NCBI RefSeq assembly: GCF_018326005.1
Contig: NZ_AP021903.1
Location: 1,738,001-1,802,000, forward strand
Direction: 5' to 3'
DNA: 64,000 bases
Origin: Pseudomonas sp. Seg1
GTDB lineage: Bacteria > Pseudomonadota > Gammaproteobacteria > Pseudomonadales > Pseudomonadaceae
Shown: positions 10,126-19,925 of the stretch, one piece after another
Layout: each line of letters starts with the position of its first letter
Numbering within the stretch: the stretch's first letter is position 1
Translations under genes and position numbers: made by a program
The notes under the pieces: model-generated
What the model saw: only the letters and a program-made list of their open reading frames with translations
Told to the model about the DNA's origin: nothing
Databases searched by the model: none

Positions 10126-10521
10126 TCAGTCTTTTTCCAGGGTCTTCTGCCGCAAGATATAAACCGTCACCAAAACCGCACTGGTCAACATGAACCCCCG
10201 CGCCCACGGCAGCGGCACCAGGTAGCAGGAAAACAGAATGCTCGCCCACATCAGCCCGATCGCGTAGACCTTGCCCTTGAGCGGAATGCCGTTGCCATCG
10301 AGATAGTCACGAATCCATGGCCCAAGCCGGGGATGCTCGACCAGCCAATGATAGAAACGCGGAGAACTGCGGGCGAAACACGCGGCCGCGAGTAACAGGA
10401 AGGGAGTGGTGGGGAGGACGGGCAGGAAAATCCCGATCACCCCCAATGCCACGCTGAGCCAGCCGATGGCCAGCAGGCAGTAGCGCAACATCAGGGGGCG
10501 GTTGCCTATGGGATTGTCCAT
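10126..10521 (-). CDS. YbaN family (DUF454) inner-membrane protein
   Basis: 131 residues with two hydrophobic pairs: residues ~10-48 (CLLAIGWLSVALGVIGIFLPVLPTTPF) and ~85-122. The GIFLPVLPTTPFLLLAAACFARSSPRFYHWL stretch is the DUF454/YbaN signature. Function is unknown in all bacteria known to me. It sits 10 bases downstream of the UPF0149 gene on the same strand and is probably cotranscribed with it. Confidence 0.88.
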   Translation of the reverse strand: MDNPIGNRPLMLRYCLLAIGWLSVALGVIGIFLPVLPTTPFLLLAAACFARSSPRFYHWLVEHPRLGPWIRDYLDGNGIPLKGKVYAIGLMWASILFSCYLVPLPWARGFMLTSAVLVTVYILRQKTLEKD

Positions 10522-10531
10522 AGGCCGGATC

Positions 10532-11119
10532 TTAGTGGTGACGTGGCTTGAGGATCGCCGGTTTTTCGTCGGGCGCCTGGCACAGCAGGTACAGCGCCGT
10601 CAGGGCTTCCGGGATCTGCACGATCATGTCGTCCATCAGGTTCGCATCCTTGGCGATGTCTTCGAACTCTGGCTGTTCGTCGAACAGGCCCGAACCGACC
10701 ATGATCGGCAGGAGCATTTCGCTGACCTCTTCTTCGGCGGTTTCGAACCAGGCCGCTTCACGCAGGAACACGCCTTCCATGAAACCGATGCACCAGCCGC
10801 GCAGTTCGGAATCGTCCGGCTCTTCGCCCAGATCCAGTTCGCAGGGCAGCTCGAATTCTTCGTCGGAAGCGAGTTGACGGGCGATGTGCGCCTTGAGGCC
10901 GATCAGGGTGGCTTCGATCTCTTCGCGCTGGGCGTCGCTGCTGTAATGCGGCTCTTCAGCGAACAGGGCGTCGATCCATTCACGCTCCGGTACGTCTTCG
11001 GCGCAGATCGACAGCGCGGTCAGGTAGCCGTGAGCGGCCACGTAATCCAGTGCCTCGTCGTGCAGCTCGTCGGCATCGAGGAAGACTTGCAGGCGGGTCA
11101 GTTGCTCAGCGAAGGACAT
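10532..11119 (-). CDS. UPF0149 (YecA/YgfB) family protein
   Basis: 195 residues counted from the MSFAEQLTRLQVFLD start, chosen because AAGGTAG lies about 10 bases upstream; the longer frame begins in non-conserved sequence. The protein is acidic and helical, with family features GYLTALSICAEDVPEREWI and LRGWCIGFMEGVFLREAAW. It lacks the C-terminal SEC-C zinc tail found in some YecA proteins. Function is not established. First gene of a probable two-gene unit with ybaN. Confidence 0.85.
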   Translation of the reverse strand: MSFAEQLTRLQVFLDADELHDEALDYVAAHGYLTALSICAEDVPEREWIDALFAEEPHYSSDAQREEIEATLIGLKAHIARQLASDEEFELPCELDLGEEPDDSELRGWCIGFMEGVFLREAAWFETAEEEVSEMLLPIMVGSGLFDEQPEFEDIAKDANLMDDMIVQIPEALTALYLLCQAPDEKPAILKPRHH

Positions 11120-11244
11120 TACGGGGCTACCTTGGGGGAATAAACAATGCGGGAATTCTAGGCCTTCTTGAGCGCTCAAGCCAGCCGCATGGCAGATTTG
11201 CCGCAATTGCCGGCCGGCCTACAAACTGAAGGTGGGCAACGACT

Positions 11245-11338
11245 CCTGTGGGAGCGGGCTTGCCCGCGATAGCGGTGTATTTGTCGATGAAGAAGTTTGC
11301 CGTGCCGGCCATCGCGGGCAAGCCCGCTTCCACGGGGT
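11245..11338. repeat. REP pair, GGGCTTGCCCGCGAT family
   Basis: Two inverted copies of the Pseudomonas palindrome (GTGGGAGCGGGCTTGCCCGC and its complement) about 45 bases apart, forming a REPIN-like doublet in the 411-base gap before recQ. The rest of that gap shows no gene. Confidence 0.9.
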
Positions 11339-11530
11339 TTCGTATTGTTGACTAGCGGAGTCTTATCAGCGGCACCCTGTGCCGGGGAACGCTCGGGTAT
11401 ACTGCCGCGTTTTGCGATCCCTGCCCGTAAGGCGGCCGCCATGCAACGCGTCCTTACGTTTTGTTTAAGCAGCCCTGGCTGTCTTGAACCAGCCTGAGCA
11501 GGGATGTATCAGTAGATTTTTGGAGTTTTT

Positions 11531-13660
11531 ATGCTCGAACAGGCTCAACGCGTCCTCAAGGACATCTTCGGCTACGACAGTTTCCGTGGCCGTCAGGGTG
11601 CAATCATTGAGCGCGTGGCCAGCGGCGGTGATGCGCTGGTGCTGATGCCTACCGGTGGCGGCAAATCCCTGTGCTTCCAGGTGCCGGCGTTGCTGCGCGA
11701 TGGCTTGGCGGTAGTGGTGTCGCCGCTGATCGCCTTGATGGACGACCAAGTTGCCACCCTCGAAGAGCTGGGCGTGGCCGCCGCCGCGCTGAACTCCACG
11801 TTGAGCGCCGAGCAGCAGCGTGATCTGGCCGCGCGGATCAAGCGCGGCGAAGTGAAAATGCTCTATCTGGCGCCGGAACGTCTGGTGCAGCCGCGCATGT
11901 TGTCTTTCCTGCAAGGGCTGAACATCGCCCTGTTCGCCATCGACGAGGCACACTGTGTTTCGCAGTGGGGTCACGACTTCCGTCCGGAATACCTGCAACT
12001 GGGTCAGTTGGCGGAGATGTTCCCCGATGTGCCGCGCATCGCCCTGACCGCTACCGCCGACAAGCGTACCCGCGAAGAAATCGTCACCCGCCTGCATTTG
12101 CAGAATGCCGAGCGCTTTCTGTCGAGTTTCGACCGGCCCAACATCTTCTATCGCATCGTGCCGAAGGAGCAGCCGCGCAAGCAGTTGCTGGCGTTTCTCG
12201 CCGAGCGCCGCAGTGACGCCGGCATCGTTTATTGCCTGTCGCGCAAGAAAGTCGAGGAAGTGGCGGCGTTTCTCAGCGAGCAAGGCTTCCCGGCGCTGCC
12301 GTATCACGCAGGCCTGCCCAACGATCTGCGCGCCTATCACCAGAAACGCTTCCTCAACGAGGAAGGCCTGATCATGGTCGCCACCGTGGCGTTCGGCATG
12401 GGTATCGACAAACCCAACGTGCGTTTCGTCGCCCACCTCGACCTGCCGAAATCCCTTGAGGCGTATTACCAGGAAACCGGGCGCGGCGGCCGTGACGGTC
12501 TGCCGGCGGACGCGTGGATGGCGTACGGTCTGCAAGACGTGGTGATGCTCAAGCAGATGCTGCAAAACTCCGAAGGCGACGAGCGCCACAAGCGCCTGGA
12601 GCAGCACAAGCTCGATGCCATGCTCTCGCTGTGCGAAGAGACCCGTTGCCGCCGACAGACGCTGCTGGCGTATTTCGATGAAGAGATGGCGGAGCCTTGC
12701 GGCCATTGCGACAACTGCGTTGATGGCGTGCAGACCTGGGACGCCACCGAGCCTGCTCGTCAGGCGTTGTCGGCGATCTATCGCACCGGTCAGCGTTACG
12801 GCGTCGGCCATCTGGTCGATGTGCTGCTGGGCAAGGACAACGAAAAAGTTCGCAGCTTTGGCCATCAGCATCTGTCGGTGTATGGCGTAGGCAAGGCGCT
12901 GAGTGAAAGCGAATGGCGCTCGTTGTTCCGCCAGTTGGTGGCGCGTGGCCTGGCCGATGTCGATCATGAAGGCTATGGCGGCTTGCGCCTGAGCGACACC
13001 TGCCGGCCATTGCTCAAGGGCGAAGTGACCCTGGAATTGCGCCGTGACCTGAAACCGCAAGTCACCGCCAAAACCGCCAGCAAGAGCCCGGCCAGCCAAC
13101 TGGTGCGCGGCGAGGAACGCGAACAGTGGGAAGCCTTGCGCGCCCTGCGGCGCAAACTCGCCGAAGAGCATGGCGTGCCGCCGTACGTCATCTTCCCCGA
13201 TTCGACCCTGCTGGAAATGCTCCGCAGCCAGCCAACCTCGCTGGCGGACATGGCCCGGGTCAGCGGCGTCGGTGCGCGCAAGCTGGAGCGTTACGGCGAT
13301 GCTTTCCTCGAAGTGCTTGGTGGCGAGGCCGAGGCGCCGAAAGTGGTGGCCGACGTGCGTCACGAGTTGATCACCCTGGCTCGTGCCGGCATGACGCCGA
13401 TGCAGATCGCCGGGCAATTGCAGTGCTCGGAAAAAAACGTTTACACCATGCTCGCCGAAGCGATTGGCAAGCAGCAGTTGTCGCTGGAGCAGGCCCTGGA
13501 TTTGCCTGAAGAACTGATGGGCGAAGTGCAGGACGCGTTCCTCGATGGCGAGGGCGAGTTGCCGTCGGTCGCCGAGATCGCCGAGTTGTTTGCCGGCCGC
13601 GTGCCGGAGGGCGTGCTGTACTGCGTGCGGGCTGCGCTGCAATCTGAATTTGAGATGTGA
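11531..13660 (+). CDS. recQ: ATP-dependent DNA helicase RecQ
   Basis: 709 residues, full length for RecQ, a 3'-5' helicase that unwinds forks and recombination intermediates in RecF-pathway repair. Visible motifs are Walker A ([15 protein letters not shown], ~residue 45), DEAH with the aromatic-rich loop ([18 protein letters not shown], ~140), motif VI ([10 protein letters not shown], ~315), the RQC zinc cysteines (CEETRCRR...CGHCDNC, ~370-400) and an HRDC domain (~residues 528-600, [23 protein letters not shown]). The start follows an A/T-rich leader (TTTTTGGAGTTTTTATG) with a GGAG site. The following genes (MarR, FimV-like, PlpD) keep the same order as around P. aeruginosa recQ, from memory. 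Confidence 0.97.
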   Translation: MLEQAQRVLKDIFGYDSFRGRQGAIIERVASGGDALVLMPTGGGKSLCFQVPALLRDGLAVVVSPLIALMDDQVATLEELGVAAAALNSTLSAEQQRDLAARIKRGEVKMLYLAPERLVQPRMLSFLQGLNIALFAIDEAHCVSQWGHDFRPEYLQLGQLAEMFPDVPRIALTATADKRTREEIVTRLHLQNAERFLSSFDRPNIFYRIVPKEQPRKQLLAFLAERRSDAGIVYCLSRKKVEEVAAFLSEQGFPALPYHAGLPNDLRAYHQKRFLNEEGLIMVATVAFGMGIDKPNVRFVAHLDLPKSLEAYYQETGRGGRDGLPADAWMAYGLQDVVMLKQMLQNSEGDERHKRLEQHKLDAMLSLCEETRCRRQTLLAYFDEEMAEPCGHCDNCVDGVQTWDATEPARQALSAIYRTGQRYGVGHLVDVLLGKDNEKVRSFGHQHLSVYGVGKALSESEWRSLFRQLVARGLADVDHEGYGGLRLSDTCRPLLKGEVTLELRRDLKPQVTAKTASKSPASQLVRGEEREQWEALRALRRKLAEEHGVPPYVIFPDSTLLEMLRSQPTSLADMARVSGVGARKLERYGDAFLEVLGGEAEAPKVVADVRHELITLARAGMTPMQIAGQLQCSEKNVYTMLAEAIGKQQLSLEQALDLPEELMGEVQDAFLDGEGELPSVAEIAELFAGRVPEGVLYCVRAALQSEFEM

Positions 13661-13794
13661 GATGGCGTTTGCGCCAAGCGCTATACAGTTGTAACGATTC
13701 AGTACAGACCGCCACTTGCCTATAGCTGCAGCTCATGCTTAGCTGACTAATAATTAGTTTTTCTCTATTACTTCAGTCTAATCATGAGTGTTTT

Positions 13795-14229
13795 ATGCCG
13801 TTAACCGATCAACACCGCTTTGGCATGCAACTGGCCCAGATGTCCCGCGGCTGGCGTGCCGAGCTGGACCGGCGCCTGGCCGGCCTCGGCCTGTCTCAGG
13901 CGCGCTGGCTGGTGCTGCTGCATCTGGCGCGTTTCGAAGAAGCACCCACCCAACGCGAGCTGGCGCAAAGCGTCGGCGTCGAAGGCCCGACGCTCGCCCG
14001 CTTGCTCGATAGTCTGGAAAGCCAGGGGCTGGTGCAACGCCAGTCCGTGATGGAAGACCGCCGGGCGAAAAAAATCGTCCTGTGCGCACCCGCCCTGCCG
14101 CTCATCGAACAGATCGAAACCATTGCCACGCAACTGCGCCATGAATTGTTCGATGGCGTGGATGAGGCGGATTTAAAGGTGTGCATGCGTGTTCACGGGC
14201 ACATTCTGGCCAATCTGGAAAAATCTTGA
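13795..14229 (+). CDS. MarR/SlyA family transcriptional regulator
   Basis: 144 residues with a winged helix-turn-helix: recognition helix region TQRELAQSVGVEGPTLARLLDSLESQGLVQR (~residues 44-75) and the wing VMEDRRAKKI with the DRR motif typical of MarR/SlyA. The N-terminal and C-terminal helices give the dimerisation interface. Its effector and targets cannot be read from the sequence. It is followed after ~125 bases by the FimV-like gene in the same direction. Confidence 0.9.
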   Translation: MPLTDQHRFGMQLAQMSRGWRAELDRRLAGLGLSQARWLVLLHLARFEEAPTQRELAQSVGVEGPTLARLLDSLESQGLVQRQSVMEDRRAKKIVLCAPALPLIEQIETIATQLRHELFDGVDEADLKVCMRVHGHILANLEKS

Positions 14230-14356
14230 GGCATAACCGCGTGCCGGTTTTTTGAGAGATCGGGCTGGGCAGACTATAAGAACTACTGGGCAATATCGTG
14301 TTCGTACCGGATGTGCGAACGCATAGAAGTCGGTTTTGCTTATTTAAGGGATGCTC

Positions 14357-16141
14357 ATGCTCGCAAGTTGGCACGTGGTACTGCGCGTTAGCGCCAAAGC
14401 GCTGTTGGTCGCTGGCGCCGTCGGCTATTCAACCTTGTCGCTGGCCCTGGGGCTGGGTGACATCACGGTTCATTCCGCGCTCAATCAGCCGCTAAAGGCC
14501 GATATCGCGCTGCTTGATGTCGGTGGTCTGACGCAGAGCGATCTGTCGGTGAGCCTGGCCACGGCAGACGAGTTCGGCCGTGCCGGGGTCGAGCGGGTGT
14601 TCTTTCTCAGCGACCTGAAATTCACGCCAATCCTGCATGGCAATCGCCAGATGATCCGGGTGACCTCCAGCAAACCGGTCAACGAACCCTTTCTGAATTT
14701 CCTTGTGCAACTCAATCAGCCCAACGGCCGTCTGCTGCGCGAGTACACGGTGCTGATCGATCCACCGGGCTCGCCGGGTATCGTGCCGGCCACCGATGAG
14801 CCGGATCCCCGCGCACAGTCCTCGGCGTTTCCCACGGTCGAACCCGTCACTGCGCCGCCACAGGGGGCGCAGGGCAAACGCGACACACCGGCTGCGCCAC
14901 CGCCCGTAACGACGCCGGCCAACGACGCGCTGGCCGAACAATTGGCCGCCAGCGTGCTGCTGAACCAGCAGTTGCAAAAAACTCTCGACGAACTGAACGC
15001 GAAACTGCAGGCGCAGGATGTGCAGATTGCCGACGGCAAGAAGCAGGTCAGTGATTTGCAAACGCGCCTGGCCGAACAGCAAAAGCCCCCGCCAGCGCCC
15101 GTCGTCACACCGACGCCAACGCCAGTTGCTGCACCCGTCGAATCCACGGATGAAGGTTTGAGCTGGCCGTTGCTGGGTGGTCTGCTGCTTTTGCTGGGCG
15201 TGTTGGCCGCTTTGTTTGTTCACCGCCGACGCCAGCAACAGCTGCAAGGCGTTGCACCGCTGCCGCTGTTGCCACTGCGCAATGAGCCGGATGTTGATGA
15301 AACCGAAGATAGCCGTCCCGTCACGGCTCACGCTGTAGCTGAACAGCGAGAAGAACCGGCGGCAGGTGATGTGCTGGAAGCGGTGGGGATCTACCTCGCC
15401 TATGGGCGACTTGGCGAGGCGGCCGGGTTGTTGCGCGATGCCTTGCACAAGGAGCCCGAGCGTGTCGACCTGGGTCTGCAATTGCTGGAAGTGCTGGGGC
15501 GTCAGGGTGATAGCGCGGCGTTCGAGCAACAGGAAAGTCATTTGCGAGCGCTTGGCGTGGACGCGCAGTCCTTACAGGAAATCCGCGTCCGGTATCCGAA
15601 ACTGGCGAACAGCGCGCCGTTGGCGGCAGTTGCCCCTGTGGTCGCCAGCGTAGTTCCCGCCGTCGTCGCTGTTCCTGAGCCCGCACCACCCGAGGATGAT
15701 TTCGAGTTGAATCTCGACGAGTTGTCGATGGATGCCAGTTGGGATCTGGAGGACAGCCGTTCGGCGCCGGTTCAGCCATCCGCTGCAGAATCCGCTTTCA
15801 GTTCCAGCCTGCAAGTGTTGCCGCAGGGCTTTGAACTGCCGGAGACCACGGTCAGTGAGGACGCCGAACTTGAGTGGATCCCCGAGCCGGATGCGCAAGC
15901 GCTGGACGATGATTTTCTCGATGAGTTTGCTGATCCAGCGCCATCGCTCACGCTGGAGCCGTTGGCGTTGCAAATGTCGGAGCCGGAGGAGGCAACGGGT
16001 GCCGGGAAGCTCGAACAGGCACAGACCTGCATTGATGATGGAGACATCGACAGCGCGATTGAGTTGCTCAATGAATTGCTCAAGGAAGGCGATGAGCCAT
16101 TGAAGCAAACCGCCCGAACCCTTCTGGCGGGCATTCGCTGA
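14357..16141 (+). CDS. FimV/HubP-like pole-associated peptidoglycan-binding membrane protein
   Basis: About 594 residues. I prefer the second ATG (14357) because AAGGG lies 6 bases upstream; the first in-frame ATG is at 14351. Features in order: a signal peptide; the FimV N-terminal domain (LGDITVHSALNQPLKADIALL) with FLNFLVQLNQPNGRLLREYTVLIDPP; a Pro-rich linker; a coiled coil (~185-235); one membrane segment (LPLLGGLLLLLGVLAALFV); an acidic cytoplasmic region; and a C-terminal FimV helical repeat (KLEQAQTCIDDGDIDSAIELLNELL). Much shorter than housekeeping FimV and located away from truA/asd, it is a paralogue. A role in polar organisation or motility is inferred. Confidence 0.85.
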   Translation: MLASWHVVLRVSAKALLVAGAVGYSTLSLALGLGDITVHSALNQPLKADIALLDVGGLTQSDLSVSLATADEFGRAGVERVFFLSDLKFTPILHGNRQMIRVTSSKPVNEPFLNFLVQLNQPNGRLLREYTVLIDPPGSPGIVPATDEPDPRAQSSAFPTVEPVTAPPQGAQGKRDTPAAPPPVTTPANDALAEQLAASVLLNQQLQKTLDELNAKLQAQDVQIADGKKQVSDLQTRLAEQQKPPPAPVVTPTPTPVAAPVESTDEGLSWPLLGGLLLLLGVLAALFVHRRRQQQLQGVAPLPLLPLRNEPDVDETEDSRPVTAHAVAEQREEPAAGDVLEAVGIYLAYGRLGEAAGLLRDALHKEPERVDLGLQLLEVLGRQGDSAAFEQQESHLRALGVDAQSLQEIRVRYPKLANSAPLAAVAPVVASVVPAVVAVPEPAPPEDDFELNLDELSMDASWDLEDSRSAPVQPSAAESAFSSSLQVLPQGFELPETTVSEDAELEWIPEPDAQALDDDFLDEFADPAPSLTLEPLALQMSEPEEATGAGKLEQAQTCIDDGDIDSAIELLNELLKEGDEPLKQTARTLLAGIR

Positions 16142-16181
16142 TCCAGACGTTCATTGACTGATGTGGTGTTCTTGACGACGC

Positions 16182-16260
16182 CATCGCGGGCAAGCCCGCT
16201 CCCACAGGTTGTTTGCTGTGTCCCATTTCTCGACAACACAACAAATCCCTGTGGGAGCGG
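16182..16260. repeat. REP pair (second arm truncated), GGGCTTGCCCGCGAT family
   Basis: A complete palindromic unit (ATCGCGGGCAAGCCCGCT) is followed ~45 bases later by only the outer part of the inverted copy (CCCTGTGGGAGCGG). It lies between convergent genes. Confidence 0.8.
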
Positions 16261-16294
16261 CAATAGAACAGGCACCGCCCATTCTGAATCCTGA

Positions 16295-18484
16295 TCAGAA
16301 CGTCTGCCCCAGATTCAGATAAACCGCCTGCTCATTTGCATCATTCAATCCATAACTGAAATTCAACGGCCCCAGCGGCGTATCGAAACCGATAAACACA
16401 CTCGCTGCATTGATGTATCCACTGTCGAACTCATTGTCGTTGTTCCACGCCCGTCCACGTTCCAGCGAAGCTCCGGCATACAGCGGGAAGTCCAGCGGCA
16501 GGTACGAGCGCGGTGTCAGTCGACGGTAATAAACGGCGCGCATCAAACTGACGTTCTGCCCGGAAATCGCATCCTCGCGGAACCCCGACAATTGCCGTGC
16601 GCCGCCGAGCAGGAAACTCGACGTCACCACGTTGGTGTCGTCGAGGGTACGGCCATAGCGCCCACCGAGAATCAGTGTGTCTGGCCCTCGGCTCATGGCC
16701 TTGTCGAGTTTGAACTCCCACTGTCGATAGCGCGTATCCGAACCCAGGCTTGGCTCGAATTGCAGGAACGTCAGGCTGATGTCCTTGCCTTCATGGGGGT
16801 AGTAAACGTTGTCCAGCGAATCGTAGGAATACTTCAGCGAGTAGAAACCTTCGTTGAAGTTTTCGCTGGGCAGATCCTGATCGCCGATCCGCACGTCAGC
16901 CTTGCCCCAGGCCTCGCCGACACCGAAACGCACTTCACCGTTGTTGCCGATTTGCCGGCCGACATTCAGCGCCATGCCGTAGCGCTCGACGCGGTACTGG
17001 GCGATCGGATCATTGTCGAGCACGGCATCAACGTTCTGTGCTTCGAACACCACCGAGGGCGCAATGAAGTAGCGCGAACCGACGTCCAGTGGCTGATAGA
17101 ACTCGCTGTACAGTTCCTGTTTGTCGCCAAGCTGCGCCCGGGTCAGCCATTCCGCACCGAGGCGATTGATACCGTTGATGCGGTAACTGGCGCCGAGGTT
17201 GAAGGCGCTGTCGCCGCGCATGTCGTCCGACAGGTTCAAGCCGACGCGCAGATAATCGGTACCGCTGCGCTTGCCCCGGGCGCTGATCACCAAGGTGTGA
17301 TCCTGGCCCTTGTGCACCACGCGATACTGCACCTGCTCGAAGTAGTCGAGGCCGTACAAGGTGCCCATGTCTGAATGCAATCGGCCCAGATCCAGCGGCT
17401 CTCCGATGTGTTGACGGATGTAGTAGCGGATCACATCGTCGTCGACCTTCGAGTCGTTCTCGACCTTGATCGCGGTGATGATGGGCGTGCGTTGACCGGG
17501 GGCGCGGGCGGCGTTGAGTTCGGCGTCCTGAGACTCGCTCGGCTTGAGTCGGGCGAGGCGGGCGTCGAGGATTCGGGTGGCACGATAACCGGCATCAATC
17601 ATCTCCTGGGCGCGGCCGAAATCGGTGACGCCGAAGCTGGCCAATGCCGGTTGGATCAACACGTCAGTCGGTTTGAGGGCGGCCAGTTGTTCTTCGGAAT
17701 TGCTCCGGGTCATCAGGGTGATCGACTGGTTAAGCACATCGACCACGGTGGTCAGTTGCTTGCGATTGCGCAGCGGTGTGCCGATGTCGACCACGATGGC
17801 GATATCGACGCCCATTTCCCGCGCCACATCCAGCGGGATGTTGTCGGTCATGCCGCCGTCCACCAGCAGCCGACCATCGAGTTCGACCGGGGCGAATACC
17901 GCCGGGATCGACATGCTGGCGCGGATCACCTGGGGCAGGTGGCCCTTGCGGAACACCACTTTCTCGCCGTTGGCGATGTCGGTGGCCACGGCGCGGAACG
18001 GGATCGGCAGTTTGTCGAAATCCCGGGTGTCACTGGTGTGGGCCAGCAGGCTTTCCAGCAGCAGCGCGAGGTTCTGGCCCTGAATCACCCCCAGTGGCAG
18101 GCCGAGGCTGCCGTCGTCGCGAAAACTGAGTTTCTGTTTCACCAGAAAATCGCGGTCATCCTGCTTGCGCCGGAATGGCACGTCCTCGCGGGGCGGCGCA
18201 TCGGACAGCGCCTGTTGCCAGTCGATACCCAGGGCGAGTTTTTCCAGTTCATCGATCTTGTAGCCCGAGGCATACAGACCGCCGATCACTGCGCCCATGC
18301 TGGTGCCGGCGATCGCATCGATCTTGATGCCTTGTTCTTCCAGTGCCTTGAGCACGCCGATGTGCGCGAGCCCGCGAGCGGCACCGCCGGACAGCACCAG
18401 GCCAACTTTCGGCCGTGGCGCTTCAGCGGCGCAAAGCAACATTGGAAGGAAACCAAGCAGCAGGCAGAACAGCAGACGGTGCAT
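16295..18484 (-). CDS. plpD: Patatin-like phospholipase with outer-membrane barrel (type Vd, PlpD)
   Basis: 729 residues. A signal peptide (FCLLLGFLPMLLCAAEA) is followed by a patatin domain (~residues 26-315) with the oxyanion loop GGAARG, nucleophile elbow GTSMGA and DGG of the Ser-Asp dyad (LLVDGGMTDNIP). Then comes a POTRA-like segment (~330-410) and a BamA/TpsB-like 16-strand barrel ending in F (VYLNLGQTF). This is the PlpD type Vd autotransporter plan, in which the lipase is carried to the surface by its own barrel; substrates are phospholipids. Its position after recQ and the FimV-like gene supports orthology to P. aeruginosa PlpD. Confidence 0.93.
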   Translation of the reverse strand: MHRLLFCLLLGFLPMLLCAAEAPRPKVGLVLSGGAARGLAHIGVLKALEEQGIKIDAIAGTSMGAVIGGLYASGYKIDELEKLALGIDWQQALSDAPPREDVPFRRKQDDRDFLVKQKLSFRDDGSLGLPLGVIQGQNLALLLESLLAHTSDTRDFDKLPIPFRAVATDIANGEKVVFRKGHLPQVIRASMSIPAVFAPVELDGRLLVDGGMTDNIPLDVAREMGVDIAIVVDIGTPLRNRKQLTTVVDVLNQSITLMTRSNSEEQLAALKPTDVLIQPALASFGVTDFGRAQEMIDAGYRATRILDARLARLKPSESQDAELNAARAPGQRTPIITAIKVENDSKVDDDVIRYYIRQHIGEPLDLGRLHSDMGTLYGLDYFEQVQYRVVHKGQDHTLVISARGKRSGTDYLRVGLNLSDDMRGDSAFNLGASYRINGINRLGAEWLTRAQLGDKQELYSEFYQPLDVGSRYFIAPSVVFEAQNVDAVLDNDPIAQYRVERYGMALNVGRQIGNNGEVRFGVGEAWGKADVRIGDQDLPSENFNEGFYSLKYSYDSLDNVYYPHEGKDISLTFLQFEPSLGSDTRYRQWEFKLDKAMSRGPDTLILGGRYGRTLDDTNVVTSSFLLGGARQLSGFREDAISGQNVSLMRAVYYRRLTPRSYLPLDFPLYAGASLERGRAWNNDNEFDSGYINAASVFIGFDTPLGPLNFSYGLNDANEQAVYLNLGQTF

Positions 18485-18548
18485 TGTGAGTCTCGGGGCA
18501 AGCGATAAAGCCGGCTATTATAGCGGCGCCCTCGTCTCAGGAGTTTCA

Positions 18549-18842
18549 ATGAACATGTCTGCCGCAAAAGCCGAAGTCGTCATTACCTATTGCACCCAAT
18601 GCCAGTGGCTGTTGCGCGCCGCGTGGCTGGCGCAGGAACTGCTCAGCACCTTCGGCGATGACCTCGGCAAAGTGTCGCTGGTGCCGGGCACTGGCGGCGT
18701 ATTCCACATTACCTGCGCGGGCGTGCAGATCTGGGAACGCAAGGCTGACGGCGGTTTCCCCGAGGCGAAAGTGCTGAAGCAGCGGGTGCGCGATCAGATC
18801 GATCCTGACCGCGACCTCGGCCACAACGACCGTACTCAGTGA
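18549..18842 (+). CDS. SelT/SelW/SelH (Rdx) family thioredoxin-like protein
   Basis: 97 residues from the ATG preceded by AGGAG at a 6-base distance; the longer upstream frame runs antisense into plpD and was discarded. It has a CxxC redox pair near the N-terminus (ITYCTQCQWLLRAAWLAQELL) and the GTGGVFHITCAGVQIWERKADGGFPEAKVLKQRVRD segment of Rdx proteins. These are cysteine versions of selenoprotein W with a likely redox role but no defined partner. The last 7 bases overlap the convergent EamA gene. Confidence 0.9.
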   Translation: MNMSAAKAEVVITYCTQCQWLLRAAWLAQELLSTFGDDLGKVSLVPGTGGVFHITCAGVQIWERKADGGFPEAKVLKQRVRDQIDPDRDLGHNDRTQ

Positions 18843-19729
18843 GACGCGGCCTCGGCGGCAACGGTGTTCTTGTTGGTGCTGCCGGACATCCGCGCGGACA
18901 CTACGATGGCGACGATAATCAGTGCGCCGCCCATCAACATCCGTAGCGTCGGATTTTCGTTGAACAACAGCCAGGCGACGGTGATGCCGTAGACCGGCTC
19001 CATGGCGAACACCACTGCGGCGGTGCGCGCCTTGATCACGGCCAGGCTGGCAACGAACAGGCTATGGGCGACGCCGGTGCAAAACACGCCGAGCAGGGCG
19101 ATCCACAACCAGTCCAGCGCGCGCACCTCACTGAGTTGCGGTGCCGCAACCGGCAGCAGACACAGCGCCACCACCACGTTCTGACACAGCGCCGCCTGCA
19201 CCGCCGGAATGCGCCCGGAGCTGGCGCGGTTGGTCAGCGACAGCAGCGCGAACAACAGGCCCGACAACACCGCCCAGAGCAAACCCGTGGTCGCGCCGCT
19301 GGCCAGATCGAACGCCGGGGTCACCAGGATCAGGCCGACGCTGACCAGCACCACCAGTACGATTTCATTGGCGCGGATGCGCTCGCGGAAAATCAGCCCT
19401 TCCAGAATCACCGTGAATGCCGGAAAACTGGCAAAACCCAGAGTGGCGATAGCTACGCCGGCCACCTTCACCGCGATGAAAAAGCTCACCCAGTGCCCGG
19501 CCAGCAAAACGCCGCTGAGGGCGAGACGGCGCCAGTCCACGGCTTGCAGTTTTTGCCAGCCGTGCTGACTGGCGAAACGGGCGAAAAATCCCAGGGCGAG
19601 TACAGCGAAAGCGGCTCGTCCGAACACGATAACAGCGGGGGAAGCGGCGGCGAGTTTGCCGAACACACCGGTTAGGCCGAACATCAGAGCACCGATATGC
19701 AGGGCGCCAAGGGCGGTACGCGGAGTCAT
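18836..19729 (-). CDS. EamA/DMT superfamily transporter
   Basis: 297 residues with about ten hydrophobic segments in two homologous halves, the EamA (DMT) plan: first half around ALMFGLTGVFGKLAAASPAVIVFGRAAFAVLALGF, second half from TGLLWAVLSGLLFALLSLTNR to LMGGALIIVAIVVS. Probably an inner-membrane exporter of small metabolites; the substrate is not deducible. The AraC-type gene upstream on the same strand is a candidate regulator. Confidence 0.88.
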   Translation of the reverse strand: MTPRTALGALHIGALMFGLTGVFGKLAAASPAVIVFGRAAFAVLALGFFARFASQHGWQKLQAVDWRRLALSGVLLAGHWVSFFIAVKVAGVAIATLGFASFPAFTVILEGLIFRERIRANEIVLVVLVSVGLILVTPAFDLASGATTGLLWAVLSGLLFALLSLTNRASSGRIPAVQAALCQNVVVALCLLPVAAPQLSEVRALDWLWIALLGVFCTGVAHSLFVASLAVIKARTAAVVFAMEPVYGITVAWLLFNENPTLRMLMGGALIIVAIVVSARMSGSTNKNTVAAEAASH

Positions 19730-19771
19730 TGCAATCCTTCTATTAACGCAAATTCAACCTACATTGAACCG

Positions 19772-19877
19772 TTGATCGTTCCCACGCTCTGCGTGGGTAT
19801 GCCTCTAGGGACGCTCTGCGTCCAGTAACGCGGAGCGTCACGGGCTGCATTCCCACGCAGAGCATGGGAACGATCAA
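19772..19877. repeat. Long palindromic repeat, GATCGTTCCCACGC family
   Basis: Outer arms TTGATCGTTCCCACGC and its complement enclose an inner inverted pair (ACGCTCTGCGT and its variants). The same element recurs at 50938-51046. It fills most of the 196-base gap between the EamA and AraC genes. Confidence 0.88.
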
Positions 19878-19925
19878 CCCGTAGGCTCATTGAAGCGCGT
19901 TCAGGCCAATAAGTCTGTCGGCAGA

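Noticed and set aside
11465..13642. 725-residue minus-strand ORF opposite recQ
   Set aside because: It is the antisense of a full-length RecQ with all helicase motifs; its His/Gln/Arg-rich composition is typical of antisense frames in high-GC genes.
17375..18508. 377-residue plus-strand ORF opposite plpD
   Set aside because: Antisense of the patatin domain; no start signal or recognisable domain.
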